From Astrocystis sublimbata (taxonomy: Eukaryota; Ascomycota; Sordariomycetes; Xylariales; Xylariaceae): DNA of 64,000 nt. Every line of letters begins with the position of its first letter. Position 1 is the first letter of the stretch. Below the pieces are notes generated by a model. It was not told the DNA's origin. It ran no database searches and was given only the letters and a program-made list of their open reading frames with translations. Shown here piece by piece: positions 1-11,818 of this stretch. Location: positions 124,001 through 188,000 of the forward strand of contig JAJNNY010000057.1 of the NCBI GenBank assembly GCA_022453515.1, in the 5' to 3' direction. The translations under genes were made by a program, and so were the position numbers.

Positions 1-128
1 CCGATAGCAACGAAAAAGTGGCATGCAATAGTCAGGTTTGTGCAATCCCTATAATAACAGCTGCTACGCTGCATGCGCTAACAACACACAACTAGAAAAT
101 CCGAAGCGCCGCATATACTTCCTTCAAC

Positions 129-659
129 ATGCTTGGCCTCAGTCTTTTCTTTGGCATCGGGACTCTTATCGTCACTGCCTCCTTGCTCCTCGAGCCACTC
201 CTCGCATTTCTCCACAAGTGTTGGGGCTACCAGCAACACGCATACCTCGAATGGGTCTCGCAAGAGACTCTCCAGCTGCAGCGTCTCGCGCACGAGGAGC
301 TGGGGTTCGGAACCTGGTCCGGCGCAACAGACGCCATTCCCACGACGAAATTAGGCGAGAAGTTGGCAGACTTGGATCTCAGCGACCCGGAGCACCCGAA
401 ACTACGAAGGGCTGTGCCGGATTCAGGGGATGGGACCACTGCTGCTGAATCGGCACGTGCAAAAGGAGGCGTGGTCTTGGCTTCTACTCGGGAGATCAGT
501 CGCACGCCTTCAAACAATGAATTGGGCAGCGAAGCAGAGGCTGACGATGACGTGATGAGCCATGCTTCAACGGCAACTCTACCAGCGAGTGAGTCGACTG
601 AGCCAGGTATCATGGCTAGGGCAAGCAGTACTGCCACTGGGGAAAGAAGACCTGGTTGA
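129..659 (+). CDS. Small single-pass membrane protein, unknown function
   Basis: A single-exon frame of 176 residues. Residues 1-28 form one hydrophobic helix (LSLFFGIGTLIVTASLLLEP) that could be a signal anchor. It is followed by a conserved-looking juxtamembrane stretch with Leu/Gln heptads (ETLQLQRLAHEELG), then GTWSGATD and LDLSDPEHP. The last 80 residues are polar and probably disordered. From memory the LQLQRLA..E.G.GTW..ATD pattern recurs in short uncharacterised proteins of Pezizomycotina, so the gene is likely real, but no function is known. The start has an A at -3 (AACATGC), and the helix begins right after it. Overlapping frames on both strands look like shadows. Confidence 0.6.
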   Translation: MLGLSLFFGIGTLIVTASLLLEPLLAFLHKCWGYQQHAYLEWVSQETLQLQRLAHEELGFGTWSGATDAIPTTKLGEKLADLDLSDPEHPKLRRAVPDSGDGTTAAESARAKGGVVLASTREISRTPSNNELGSEAEADDDVMSHASTATLPASESTEPGIMARASSTATGERRPG

Positions 660-3600
660 AACGACAATTTAGTAGGAAATATTCACTTCATTATATCTTC
701 TGCTGCGTACTACTATTTCCTTAGGTAATTTTCATCTTATATAGTTAACATACTTTATGATAATGAATTGATGATGAGAATCGTAAAAGACACACACTCG
801 CGATTCATGCTTACAATCCCATTCGATCAGTTGGTCCGATCTTCAAATATTTAGCGCAGAAGGAGTCAATCCGCGCGTTGGAAGATAAGGTCTGCTTATT
901 AATCAATCATCACAATTGTAACATTGAACTAAAGCATGAAATGACTGATGAAAGCTTATGCTAGTTATCTCAACAACATGGATTTCCTACGAATGAGCAT
1001 ACTAGTCCTATGAGTCGATGGTCATTAACTGAGCCCTTGGCCTAATTGCTGTATCAAAGGAAGATATGAATGATACACTTCTCACTCAGCTATATCGATG
1101 GAAGACGTCTCAATGGCAAATGCAAAGATGAGAAAACGGAATGTCTTTCGCATCAATTGTATGCCAAGGGTTTGAGAAGATGCGATGGGGATAAAGCGCT
1201 ACAAATAGCATGTGTCTCATGCATAATGATTACAGTGCAGTTCAAGACACATATTCGCCCCTTTTTGGCACATAGCTCGTCATCATCTGCCGAAAATTCA
1301 TTGTGAGGTGGTAGTATGAGGGTCGAGTTACATCGCAGCTCGGTAAGCGAAACTAGAGTCATCGGACGCACACATCGAAAGCAGAAGGAGATCCGACAGC
1401 TATTGAGAGCTAGAAGAAAAGAAAGGAAATGAACATGGAAAGCCGCAACGAGGTATGTAGGCTCGCATCAGACCTAGTTACTGAGATCTCATAACCCGAT
1501 TGAGACTGAGATCAATTTTCATTACGTAGCGAATCAACTATTCTGACAGAACTGTGTTCGTTCATTACTGCGTGGCGTATTTAAATATGTATGATAGGCA
1601 ATGTACTGCACTGCTACCGTAGCACGCATAAGAAGTGAGGTGAGACTTTGGGGCTTTGGGGACGACAACTAGCCCGCCACACTGGCGCCATAACGTCTTG
1701 ATTACGTGCATCTCATCTGAGACATGGAGAGGTGGTCAACGTGGTGCCCCAGAATATCTACTTGTATGTACGTTTCCCTTTTTTCGGACAGACCGAATGT
1801 TCCAACCATTATGCTTTGCAATGGTTGCAGTAGAGGATTTCTCCTCCATGACGGATGTATTGGTGATGCCCGGATGATGAGGTTCTCTCATGTTAGCCGC
1901 TGCGGACTTGTGCTATGTCATCGTGCTACGCCTCCACCCTACATTTCCTCTTCTATTGAATGACCTATGCCAGCTGAGCCTCATTCACCTACTTTGACTA
2001 GGTGCCGTGGTGTCCAGGTTACGCACCTCTCATCAAGGTGGGATGCAGACAACGTACCGAATCGATTGCCACGTAGCACGCGCACCGCCTGCATATTGTA
2101 CCGGTAGAATATCTATGGACATCACGCAAGCCTATCAAGCCAGTAGCCTCACCATCTATCTACCCGTCTGTCCGTCGGGCGACTACATTTTGATTGACGC
2201 GCATCGCCCGCCCCGCCATGCGCGCCATCCATATGTGCATACGGCCCATCAAGATGGCTACTGCACCCCATACCTATCTACATATTATAGTTTCGGTGTT
2301 GTATACCTTCTGAGGTGTATAATACCAGCGCACATTAAGTACGTATATGCACTCCATATTTCGAGGCTGCGGAATCCCGTGGGGTAGCATTCATATTGGC
2401 TGGTGTGCTGAATTGCTTGGTTGGGTGGAACGTGCGCGGTCGGCCTGCCATGCAGGCCATAACCTGGAGGTAAAAGGCAGATCACCCGAAGCCCTCTAGG
2501 TCAGGGAAAGTGAGACCTGCATAGGGATCTGACCTGGAATTCGTAATGTGTAATCTGGGAGTTCGCTCCCTGCGGCGTTTGCTGTTGCATCTAGACTAAT
2601 CGAGCTTTCAATTGTGGTGTGGACTACGTAGTTCAAGGGAGACATGATGGATCACTCAACGCGAGACGCGACAAAAAAGACGCGTAGAGTGAACAGTATG
2701 GATTAGACTAGACATTGGGCTTGGGCCAGGTCGTATGCGCGCAACGAAGTAATATACTTCTCGTAGGTAGGCTTAAGCGGGATTGGCTCGCAATCTCCCC
2801 TTGGATTGATTGGCTCCAACGTGGATCAGGTCTCAGGGGTCAGGGTTGCCTATGACCTGACAGCCAACGATCAGAATGTTGAATTGTCGTTGCAGCAACA
2901 CACCAAACGTTTTATACCATGCACAAGCCACGCAGTACCCTTGAGCTATATAGCGAAATACCTAGCAATAACATGTCTCGATATGAACGGCAGGATGAAC
3001 GGGAAGCCTGAACGGGAACACCCCTTAGCTAGTGGAGGAACTGGTCAGAGAACAGGTGGAGGTGGTTTTATGTGATTGTTGCAGGCAGCGTACGTATGTC
3101 ACATGTGCTCTTGATTGCACAGCCTGTAATTATGTGCCCCATTCTTCGGAAGATAATGATGCTGCAAGCTCTTTACTTACGCACATCTCCCTTGGCATCA
3201 ACGGTCTTGCCGAAGTCTGCGAGCGCGGAGAGAAGCAAATAGATAGCAACGTCGGAGTAGCTGACCACCATGATACTACTCGAGCCATATAGATCTACCT
3301 AGGTAGCTTTCACTGATATAATTTCACTGCTCGAGGAAAGCAACTTGAGGGCAATTGAGCTGATTCGCGGTCGCCCACCACTTCATCACACTGCGTCGGG
3401 AGGAGCGAATCACCTCGGGCTAGCCAATCGCGGAACATTCTTCCTCACATTCCAATCGCAAGCCAAGCTGCTAATAATTACTAGGAAAGGAACCCAGCTT
3501 AGTCGGGGTCCGGTTCGGGTCCCCTCGCTGGCCTGCCGGTGTTCCTGGCTCCAAGGAAGTGTGGCTCTGGTAGATTGAGCTGACCTGTTGCTGCGACAAC

Positions 3601-5325
3601 TCTCTGGAATATGACGATTCTATCGTCACCTGGCAGAGTGGCATGTCTGAATACGACCTCACCTGAACAGACAACGAAGCCCGCACACCCGCCCTCTTTT
3701 TCCGTGAAATCTCTTCTCAAGGAGGCCTGAGCCCTTTGCAATTGCGCGCAGTCTAGACTTCCAGACTATGATGCAACTGAATTGCTTTTTCCGACCTCAC
3801 CATGCCCTCAACATTTTCTGTCGGAAGGGAAAGCTAGAAAGAAAGAATTAGCTTGGAAGCCACAGCGTTGACATCTAGTTTAGCGTTGTTCCTAGCCCCA
3901 GGAGACCTGCACGCGTTCCATACGCTCGGGGGGATACTGTGTACATAGCCACGCCGTTCCCTTTCCCAAGCCCAAGCCAACGCTCCCATTGGACGGGGGC
4001 TGCCCTGCTGCATTTCCGTCGACTTCCGCTTCAGGCGTGCCTTGCCGTTTCAGAGGCATTTGACAGGCCGCGACAGGCCCTTTACGGGATCCTGGATCCT
4101 ACGACTTCTCTTCCTTCGGACTAGCTCGTCCCGGGGTTTGGGGACGCTTGGGTTCACGAATTTCGTAGCCCAATGAACTAGTCAGGCACAGGACAGTGCC
4201 CATCACACCTCTTGCCGGACGTCGACATGACGATGGTCCTAAGGATGGGGTTCTGCGATGGGCTGGCCCGCGCCCGGAACGTGACGGCGCACTCCTGGCG
4301 CATATGCAAGATTGCGCTGCGGCTGCGGGCCAGCCAAAGCGTACAGTGCTGCGCAGTCGGAGACGTCTAGTTCGGAATTGCTGAAGGTAAAATCTTACGT
4401 ACTTACCTAGACTACCAACCGTAGGGGTAGCAGGTTTGGTAGCATTTTACTCAATGTACTTCGCAGTGAATGGGATTTCTATAGTCAAGACGGGTATCAT
4501 ACTACCCATGTACAGCCCTGAGGTGTATTCAAGTGTGACATAAGGGAACGAAGGACGCGCAAGAACCCCTGCTCCTGAACCCGGTCCTTGTCTTGTCAAG
4601 AACGACTGGCATCCGTCGACTGATCTACCTATCATAGCTCCTCGTTTGCGCAACCGACGTGCTTCTCCCTCGTGCCTCCCTTCGATTATTGCAATCCCTC
4701 CTCCTTGCCTTATTGTCAATTTGTTCCCCAGAGTGCCGTGACGTTGGAGCTGGCTTCAGTTCTCATTGTTCCTCTAGAGTCCTCACACCCCGTCGTCGTC
4801 AATTATATCACACGTTGTCTCGTTGAGGCAAACCTTCGGCCCTCCATACGACCAGTAACCCGAGCATGCTCCTTCCCATCAATTAGCAAGACTGGGCTGA
4901 GACATCGGCAAGACATTGGGGTGCTACAACACGCTGAGCCGGACACATCCTCGCGACAGATGATCTGTCCCTAATATACTGAACGCCCACCTCATCCCTA
5001 CATCGCACTGGCTGCACTCGTTCGATTCTGAGTTCGATCTTTGACCTGGTCTTTGCTGCCAGTCGAGGTGATGGTGTAGAGCACCCAATCCTTCCTCGAA
5101 CTCTACAGATCTTTTCTGAATACCCCGAGGCCATGAGTTCATTGTGTCAAAGGACCTAGATCTCAGCACCTGCGGCTCCGCTGAAACACGCAATCTTGCC
5201 TGCATTCTTTGGCAAACGCCTCGCATTTTCCACCTCTGCTGCTAAGCTCTGTGGTTCAGCTTTGCAGTCTCGGATGGAACATTGACAGCCCTAGTTTGAG
5301 AGGAAAACCGTGGGTCTAAATAAAG
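660..5325. other. Long intergenic region without a supported gene
   Basis: About 4.7 kb in which the only open frames are short, overlapping and without recognisable domains or coding-like composition. AT-rich stretches lie around 670-1000 and 1480-1620. A perfect 12-bp palindrome CTACCTAGGTAG lies at 3295-3306, a member of a motif dispersed through the window. The last several hundred bases presumably hold the promoter and 5' leader of the Cnn_1N gene. No tRNA box or transposon terminus was recognised. Confidence 0.5.
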
Positions 5326-8292
5326 ATGGAGAGCACCACTTCCCGCCAGGAGGCCCGAGAGCGGCTACACCGTCGAGCCCTTTCACAAGCCAGCACAGCT
5401 AGCAGCACCATGATGCACAGTCCGAAGACGACCAAAAGCTCGAATACCTCCTCATCACACCCGCGCACGACTACACCCGCGAATGGCCCCCCGGCACTGA
5501 GATATTACTCCAGCCATGGCGACAGGGAATCGACCGGTTCGAGGCACGCCCCTCGTTTATCTAGAGAGTCGAGCGGCGAGTCGAAACGAGCAATGACGCC
5601 GGTGTCAAGCCTGCTCCAGGAAAGGCTGCAGCAAGAAAGACGAGCAGAGAGCGAACGACTCGCCAGCAGGTCGCGACCTGATATGAGGTCCTCATTGGGT
5701 GACATCAGAGACGGAGGTTTTTCGGCCTCGCCCAGTAGAAGGAATAAAACTGGAACAGAGCGAAGGCCAGGGTCCAGCAATGATGATGATGGGAGCCAGT
5801 CTAGTATGGGGGCCAAACAGATAGAAAAGGTATGCATACATGACTGAAAGGACACCATGTCTACGAGAATGCCAGTGACTGACAGAATCTATAAACAGGC
5901 TGTTTCCACATTGCATAAGCAGAACTTCGACCTAAAATTGGAGCTTTTCCACCGGCGCGAGAAACAGTCAACTCTGGAAAACAGAGTGGAGGAGCTGGAG
6001 ACGGAGCGTCGAGAAATGAACAATATGCATGAGCATATACTCTCTGAGCTTGATCAGCGAGACAAAGCCATCGAAGAGGCCGTCAACATGATAGTCAAAC
6101 TGGAGGCGAGAGTCGATGAATTGGTTCAAGAGAAAGAAATGATGCGGGAACTCCAGGTCGACGGACCCTACCGACAGTCATGGTCCGAGATATCTGACTC
6201 ACTACGCGCCGAAACCCCTAAGCCGGGCGACGGTGGCTCCTTATCGGTAGAACCACGAACTCTCGAGCGGATGCCTAGTTTTCTCTCGGATCAGAGCGCC
6301 CACACTCAGCACTTGCGAAACATCGTCTTGCAGAACCGTGCTAGTCTGAGGCACCTTCGTAAGTTCTCTGAGGTCTCATCGTCTAGCGCCGATGTGAGCG
6401 AGGTAAATCGCATAGCTAGCCCGAGTGTGAGTCTCCTAAGTGAAAGCTCCTTTGTGAGCATTTACGGCTCCAAGTCAGAGCAAGACGACTCCGGCTTTCT
6501 ACCACTGGGCGACGCTTTAGGCATGGATGGAACCTTTGGCGAACGCTCCCCGACCCCCACCATGAAAGCGATGAACTGTCTTTCAACTCAGATGAACAAC
6601 GCATTGGGTCGTACCCCCCACTTGGCAAGACCAGCGAGCTGTCTACCAGGTCAGGCCCGGTTAATGAGCAATGCGTCTCAAAGCGGGTCTCCTACTCAGA
6701 AGCGAGAGATATATTCAGGGCAGAATGCGAGATACGGGGATGATCACTTCAGACCCTCTACAACCGGTCGTAGGGGAAGTGCCGTGACACCCACGCTCCA
6801 GTTCATGGGCTCGCCTTCTCAGCCACCGACTAGAAGAGAAAGAAGCCATACCCTGCAAAAGGTTATGACCAACTACCCATCGAACAGCGAGGCGGCTAAT
6901 GCACATCCTCTGCCGCCAACTCCAGATACTGTATCTTCCATGGTTTTGCGAAAGCACAAAGACCAGTCTAGCTCACAGGACAGTCTTCCCAGAAGCGATG
7001 ACGCCCATGGCTCGCGGCATCTTGCCAACCCGCTGCCCCACGGCAACGAGTATCTGAGGTCATTGGCAAGCCAGGAGCCGCGCTATGTGATGACGGCGCA
7101 GAAGATAGCCCCCTCGGCGGTTCCGAAGACACGTTCAGCCCTACCATCACCTGGGTTCGTCAAAGTCGACCAAGACGCGCTGCTGAGCCACCTGGCCAAT
7201 TCGGCAGCGAACAACAACGGATTCGGACGTCGTCGAGATAGCTTCGTCTCGGACTCTGACTCGGAAGGCGGCGCCGACGCGCACTCGGACACGGAAAGCT
7301 GCGACTACTGGCTGCGCGAGAGCTTGAAACCTGACAAGGAAAATAGACGCGCCAGCCGCCGCCATGAGATCCGCCGATCCCCATCGCCCGACTTGTTCTC
7401 CTTCCCCGCTGACTCGGAGGGCTGGCAGCCGGACGCCATGTTCGGCGCCCTCAGAGGCGCGGGGTTCCTCGGGTCGCCTGATCCAGCGCTCAAGCGCGAC
7501 CCCGTGGATGAGCTTGCGGCTTCGTTGAACCCGCCTGAGGTGGAGGTGGAAACTACGCAGAATCTTCCGCAGCCGCCTTCGCGCAGATCGAGCTTGAATT
7601 CGCATGTTGCGGGTCACTTTCTGCTGTCCTCGTTCAAAGGGAAGACTGGAAAAAGCTCTTCCCGCGAGAACGGCGGCGGCGGCGGCAATGTCCTCCAGAA
7701 AGTCGACCCCAAGGGACGACGCAACAGTGTCGGAACTACAGTTGATGCGGCGGCGGCCAAGAAGAGCCAGTATCCGCCTATCTCGGGCTTGCAGTCTCGC
7801 GCGAGAGGGCTGGGTCTCAACTCGCTGTTTAGACGATCCGGGTCCGAAAGCCATGCTGCGGCGCCCCTGAGCGCGACGGAGTCGAATTTTCCTCCATCAG
7901 TGTCTGGGTCGCAGCAGCAGCAGCAAGGACACAGAGTGCCCTCGGGCATACCGCCGGCTCAGCTGCGCCACCTGCAATTCACGAAACCGGCTGGGCGTAG
8001 TAGCGTGCCGCCTCCGCCGACTATGCCGTGGGCGGCGCCCCCGCTTCGCCCCCACTCTCCTGCCAAAGCCCATCCTGCACGGGCACTGACATTCGAAGAC
8101 GACTTCGCGAGCGCCACGCCGCCGCCTATTATGCGGAACCGTCCGGCGCCTATACAGGTCGAGTTGGCGAATTCGGAGGTTACGGATGGCTTCGCGGTGA
8201 CGCCGACGGTCGCGCCGCCGAGTAGTGGGGGCGGGATGAGGCATTGGTTGGGGCTGGAGAAGATGGCTAAGTTGAAGAATCGTGCTGGTTGA
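5326..8292 (+). CDS. Centrosomin N-terminal motif (Cnn_1N) coiled-coil protein
   Basis: Two exons, 5326-5829 and 5899-8292, joined in phase 0 across a 69-nt intron (GTATGC...AACAG, with TGACTGAC near its end) give 965 residues. The join restores the Cnn_1N signature, with IEK followed by AVSTLHKQNFDLKLELFHRRE at about 166-189. A coiled coil continues to about residue 255. The first 165 residues are Ser/Arg-rich and the last 700 are Ser/Pro-rich and probably disordered. Cnn_1N proteins (Drosophila centrosomin, S. pombe Mto1, Aspergillus ApsB) recruit gamma-tubulin complexes to spindle pole bodies and other microtubule-organising centres, so the same role is inferred. The coiled coil is much shorter than in ApsB or Mto1, so direct orthology is uncertain. 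The start codon AAGATGG sits in a good context. Confidence 0.8.
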
Positions 8293-9455
8293 GGGAGGGT
8301 TGATTGTAAGAGAGGTGAAGTGACCTTGCGTGTGTGTAGTAGTAGTAGTTACTGTGTTTACTTGTTTCGTGGTTTGGGTTCAAGGCTGGCAATTTGTTTT
8401 TTTGTTTAATAGGCACTCATTTGGTTCTGGAGCTGGTTTCTGGAGTTTAGTCGAGGGCGTTTATGGGAGTCGAAAAGGAAGGGAAGGGAGGAAATCGGGA
8501 TCCCATTCTGTGCGATCCTCTCTTTCTAACATTGGCATTTTGGGAATTTGGGTGTCTGGGGTTTGGAGTAAAAGGTGAAAGTAAAGCATGGCATAACAGC
8601 ACACTGCCTGGCATACTAGCTGACCAACAGACCAGCATCACAGCACAACAGCTGAGGTTGATGCTGGCCTTACATAGACGTTTCATTGATTACCTACATA
8701 CCTACCTAACCTACGTACTTATCTTAGGTAATTAGTACTTACTTACCTTGTAGAATTAGATCCTGCAATACAGATCGGAGCAGAAGAGAAGAGAACAGAA
8801 ATACATATCATAAACAAGTAGAGATTGAGACGATATGACATTACATGACATGACATGACATGACATAACACTGGAACATACTTGCGAGATTATTTGTGGG
8901 CGATCTCGGGGATTGTTTTGGTTTACGAACCTTTAGAGATTTTTCCTTGCTGTGAACTTTGAAAGGTCGAAGAGTTGACTGGATGTGTTGATTGCAGTGG
9001 TTAACATATGGGCACTTTGCAGATTGGAAGAATCAGCAACGACAGTGAAATAAAGCGTATAGAGGCGTCACGCTGGGCTTGAAGTAGATAGACTTATGGT
9101 CACCATACCTTGGGTACTACTTGGTTATAAGAAGATTTGAGTAACGCACTTATTGATCATAACTACACTAGGTATTCTAAGTGAGCACAGCTCTGATGTC
9201 CGTCCACTTTCAGCTACCAAACCATGAATAAAGTACAGACTACCTGATAATATTACAAGATGCCGAGCACCAGCGATGTCAGAGCCGCATCAAAACCCCC
9301 TGAGCTATCTTACAACCAATAAAGCATAGTATATGTGGCACATAAACAGACATATATGAAGTCTCACCTTACCTCCTTACCTCCTTGCTTCTCGTCCTTA
9401 CTACCGCCCTCGTCGCCGCCTGCTTTATTTTCTTCGTCTTCATCCTCCTCTTCCT
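8293..9455. other. Convergent 3' intergenic region
   Basis: This lies between the 3' ends of the Cnn_1N gene and the minus-strand glycosylase gene. It contains a GT-rich 3' UTR-like start, a run of ACCTA/AGGTA motifs at about 8693-8752, and four tandem copies of a TGACA pentamer at about 8843-8867. No coding frame is supported. Confidence 0.5.
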
Positions 9456-11009
9456 CTACCCCTCCTCCTCCTCCTGAGTCTTAATCTTCATTTCCTCCCC
9501 CTCTATCTCCACCTCCCCCCCCACAACCCGGCTCCCAAACGCCCTCCTCAGCTCACATTTGCCCGCACTCTTCCCCCCCGCCCTGCACTCCTCGCACACC
9601 CTCCCATGCGTCACCAGCAGGATATGCAGGCCATATTTCTCCGCATCCGGGATCCGCGCATCAAGATGCGCATGCGTCTGGTCCCGACTACAAACCCCAT
9701 CTACCGGCCTCCACCCCAGCAAACCCGTGATTCTGTACACGTGGGTATCGACTGCGAAATTATCTCTGCGCAGACAGAATAGCAGTACGCATGATGCGGT
9801 CTTAGGCCCGACGCCTTTGAATGACAACAGCTCTTCCATGGCCTCGCTGTCGGAGGCGGTGAAGAGGTGGTCGAGGGAGTATGTCCCGTACCGAGTATGG
9901 GTTTCGACGAGGAGGTTGGTGATTACGCGGGATTTCACCACCGCGAGACCCCCGCTTGATATTACGTCGCGCAGCTTTTCTTGCCCGCCGCTGACGATGG
10001 CGGACCAGGCGTCGCTGGAAGCGTAGGCGGTGTCCATCGCAAGCTTTGCGCGGGATGAGTTCGCGTTCGACGTGTTTTGCGAGAGGATCGTGCGGACTAG
10101 GGCGTCGAGCACGGAGGGCGAGTCTCCGCAGCCGGCGCGCGAGGACGGCGCGGTTAGAGATGGGGGGCGCGTGCGTGGGCCGTGGAGGGAGGTTAGGATT
10201 TGGTGCGCGCGCACGCATTCTGCTGGTAACGGGCGTGGGAAATTGGGGAAGGGCGATTGTCGCGCTGCGGCGAATTGGGTGAAGGTTTTGAGCTTTTTGG
10301 CGCGGAGGTCGGTGGGGGATGATGCTGCTTTCTTTTTGGGGTTGGGTTTGGTGTCGTTGTCGTTGTCGAGGTCTGTTGCGTCTTCTTCGCCTTTGATCGC
10401 TGGTGATGAAGCTGGAGGACCGTCCTCCTCTGACTTGACTTCGAGCTTCACATCGTCGTCGGCGTTGGTCTTTGCAACGCGCTTCTCTTTCCCACGCCGT
10501 TGTGGTTTTTGGGGTGTTGATTGTTGTGCGTCTTGCGTATCATCTTCTTGTTTTACGTCGACCTGATCTGACTTCCTGACCCTCTTGCTGCGTCGGACTT
10601 CGGTAGCAGCTGGTGGTGCCGAGTCCGCGTCTACATCTGAGATCCCTCTCTTGGCCCTGGATTTGGGTGTGGCTTTGGCTGCATCTTTGGTGCTGGCTTT
10701 GGCTTTGGCTTTGGCTTTGGCTTTGGACTTAGGTGCTTTTTCAATCCCATTCTCGTTCTCTTCCTCTTCACCCTCGCTCATCCTAGTCTCATTTTTATTC
10801 CCATTTTCATCCTCCTGCTTGATCTTCGGCTCATGCTCATCAATCATTTCATTCTCATCTTCACCTTCACCTTCATCTTGGCGCAATGCCGCAGCATGTC
10901 TCGCACTCCGTCTGCGACTTGTAGTCGTAGTCATAGTCGCAGAGTCTCCATCCGCGACCTTCGACTTCGTCATCCCGTTCCGGGGCGTTTTAGCCTGAGC
11001 CTTAGCCAT
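9456..11009 (-). CDS. Endonuclease III-like HhH-GPD DNA glycosylase/AP lyase
   Basis: A single-exon protein of 517 residues from the ATG at 11009 (MAKAQAKTPRN). The N-terminal 240 residues are Lys/Glu/Ala-rich and low complexity, including an AK repeat encoded by GGCTTT hexamers near 10690-10730, and are probably nuclear-targeting and disordered. The C-terminal half is an HhH-GPD domain. It has LVRTILSQNTS, a helix-hairpin-helix FKGVGPKTAS whose Lys (about K403) matches the lyase Lys of Nth, and VDTHVYR with the catalytic Asp (about D421). The Cys near the end do not match the C-X6-C-X2-C-X5-C iron-sulphur loop, so the cluster seems absent. The expected role is bifunctional base excision repair. 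The same frame is open up to an ATG at 11231, which would add 74 basic residues; see findings. Confidence 0.85.
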   Translation of the reverse strand: MAKAQAKTPRNGMTKSKVADGDSATMTTTTSRRRSARHAAALRQDEGEGEDENEMIDEHEPKIKQEDENGNKNETRMSEGEEEENENGIEKAPKSKAKAKAKAKASTKDAAKATPKSRAKRGISDVDADSAPPAATEVRRSKRVRKSDQVDVKQEDDTQDAQQSTPQKPQRRGKEKRVAKTNADDDVKLEVKSEEDGPPASSPAIKGEEDATDLDNDNDTKPNPKKKAASSPTDLRAKKLKTFTQFAAARQSPFPNFPRPLPAECVRAHQILTSLHGPRTRPPSLTAPSSRAGCGDSPSVLDALVRTILSQNTSNANSSRAKLAMDTAYASSDAWSAIVSGGQEKLRDVISSGGLAVVKSRVITNLLVETHTRYGTYSLDHLFTASDSEAMEELLSFKGVGPKTASCVLLFCLRRDNFAVDTHVYRITGLLGWRPVDGVCSRDQTHAHLDARIPDAEKYGLHILLVTHGRVCEECRAGGKSAGKCELRRAFGSRVVGGEVEIEGEEMKIKTQEEEEG

Positions 11010-11818
11010 GCTGGCGACAGATCTGAATCCGAACCCAAATCTGAATCTCGATATGGATATGGGGTTCAGTCCTCCGTGTATGCACTCGGTCTGTGTCGTA
11101 GTCTTAGTCTTAATGTTTGCGACGGTCGAAAGTCTCACGGCCCATTGGAGATTGACGCTTGCGCCCAGTCGGTTCACGCAATAATGAGTTATGCGCGAAG
11201 AACTCCAGGTGCGAAAAAAGCTCATATGCATTTACCATGCATGGAACCCTAATTGGAAATTTGGAGATGGGATGAGATGAGATGAGTTGAGATGCGATTG
11301 GACATGACTTCTTAGGTAGGTTAAGTTAAGTTGTAAATTGTAGGGTAGCCTTAGGTTGGTTGAGTGAGGGATTGGCATGAATCTGAGGTGGTGATGTCAG
11401 GGGATGGTTGAAAGCAGTTTAGTTCCAAACGCCACTGGCACGACAACTGCCTTTCGATCTTCAATCTGCTTTATGAACGTCGGAACGTGAGATCTCCGAA
11501 TATGCAAAATAATAAAACATGGATTCTGTTTTCTTTTGCTGTATGTATGTTTTATCAGATCTTTCATCGTGTGGTTATTACGGCATTCCACTTTATATCT
11601 AGCTATCTCTAAATAAATAGCTAAGTATGGACATCTAGGACCTAGGTAAATGTGTAGCTACTATATGGTTGACATAGTGATCACATTGATTGATACATCT
11701 AAATTATCGGGCAATACAGGAGATGTCACCCTGAGATTCATGAATTATACATATTCCATTGTCAAAGTACCTACTTAGTGTACCTAATTCAATTCAACAC
11801 CAGCTCCCTCACCTCACC
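11010..11818. other. Glycosylase upstream region and BTN1 3' flank
   Basis: This holds the possible N-terminal extension of the glycosylase (to 11231), then a GAGAT-rich tract near 11265-11290 and AT-rich sequence with a CCTAGGTA motif at about 11641. No other coding frame is supported. Confidence 0.45.
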
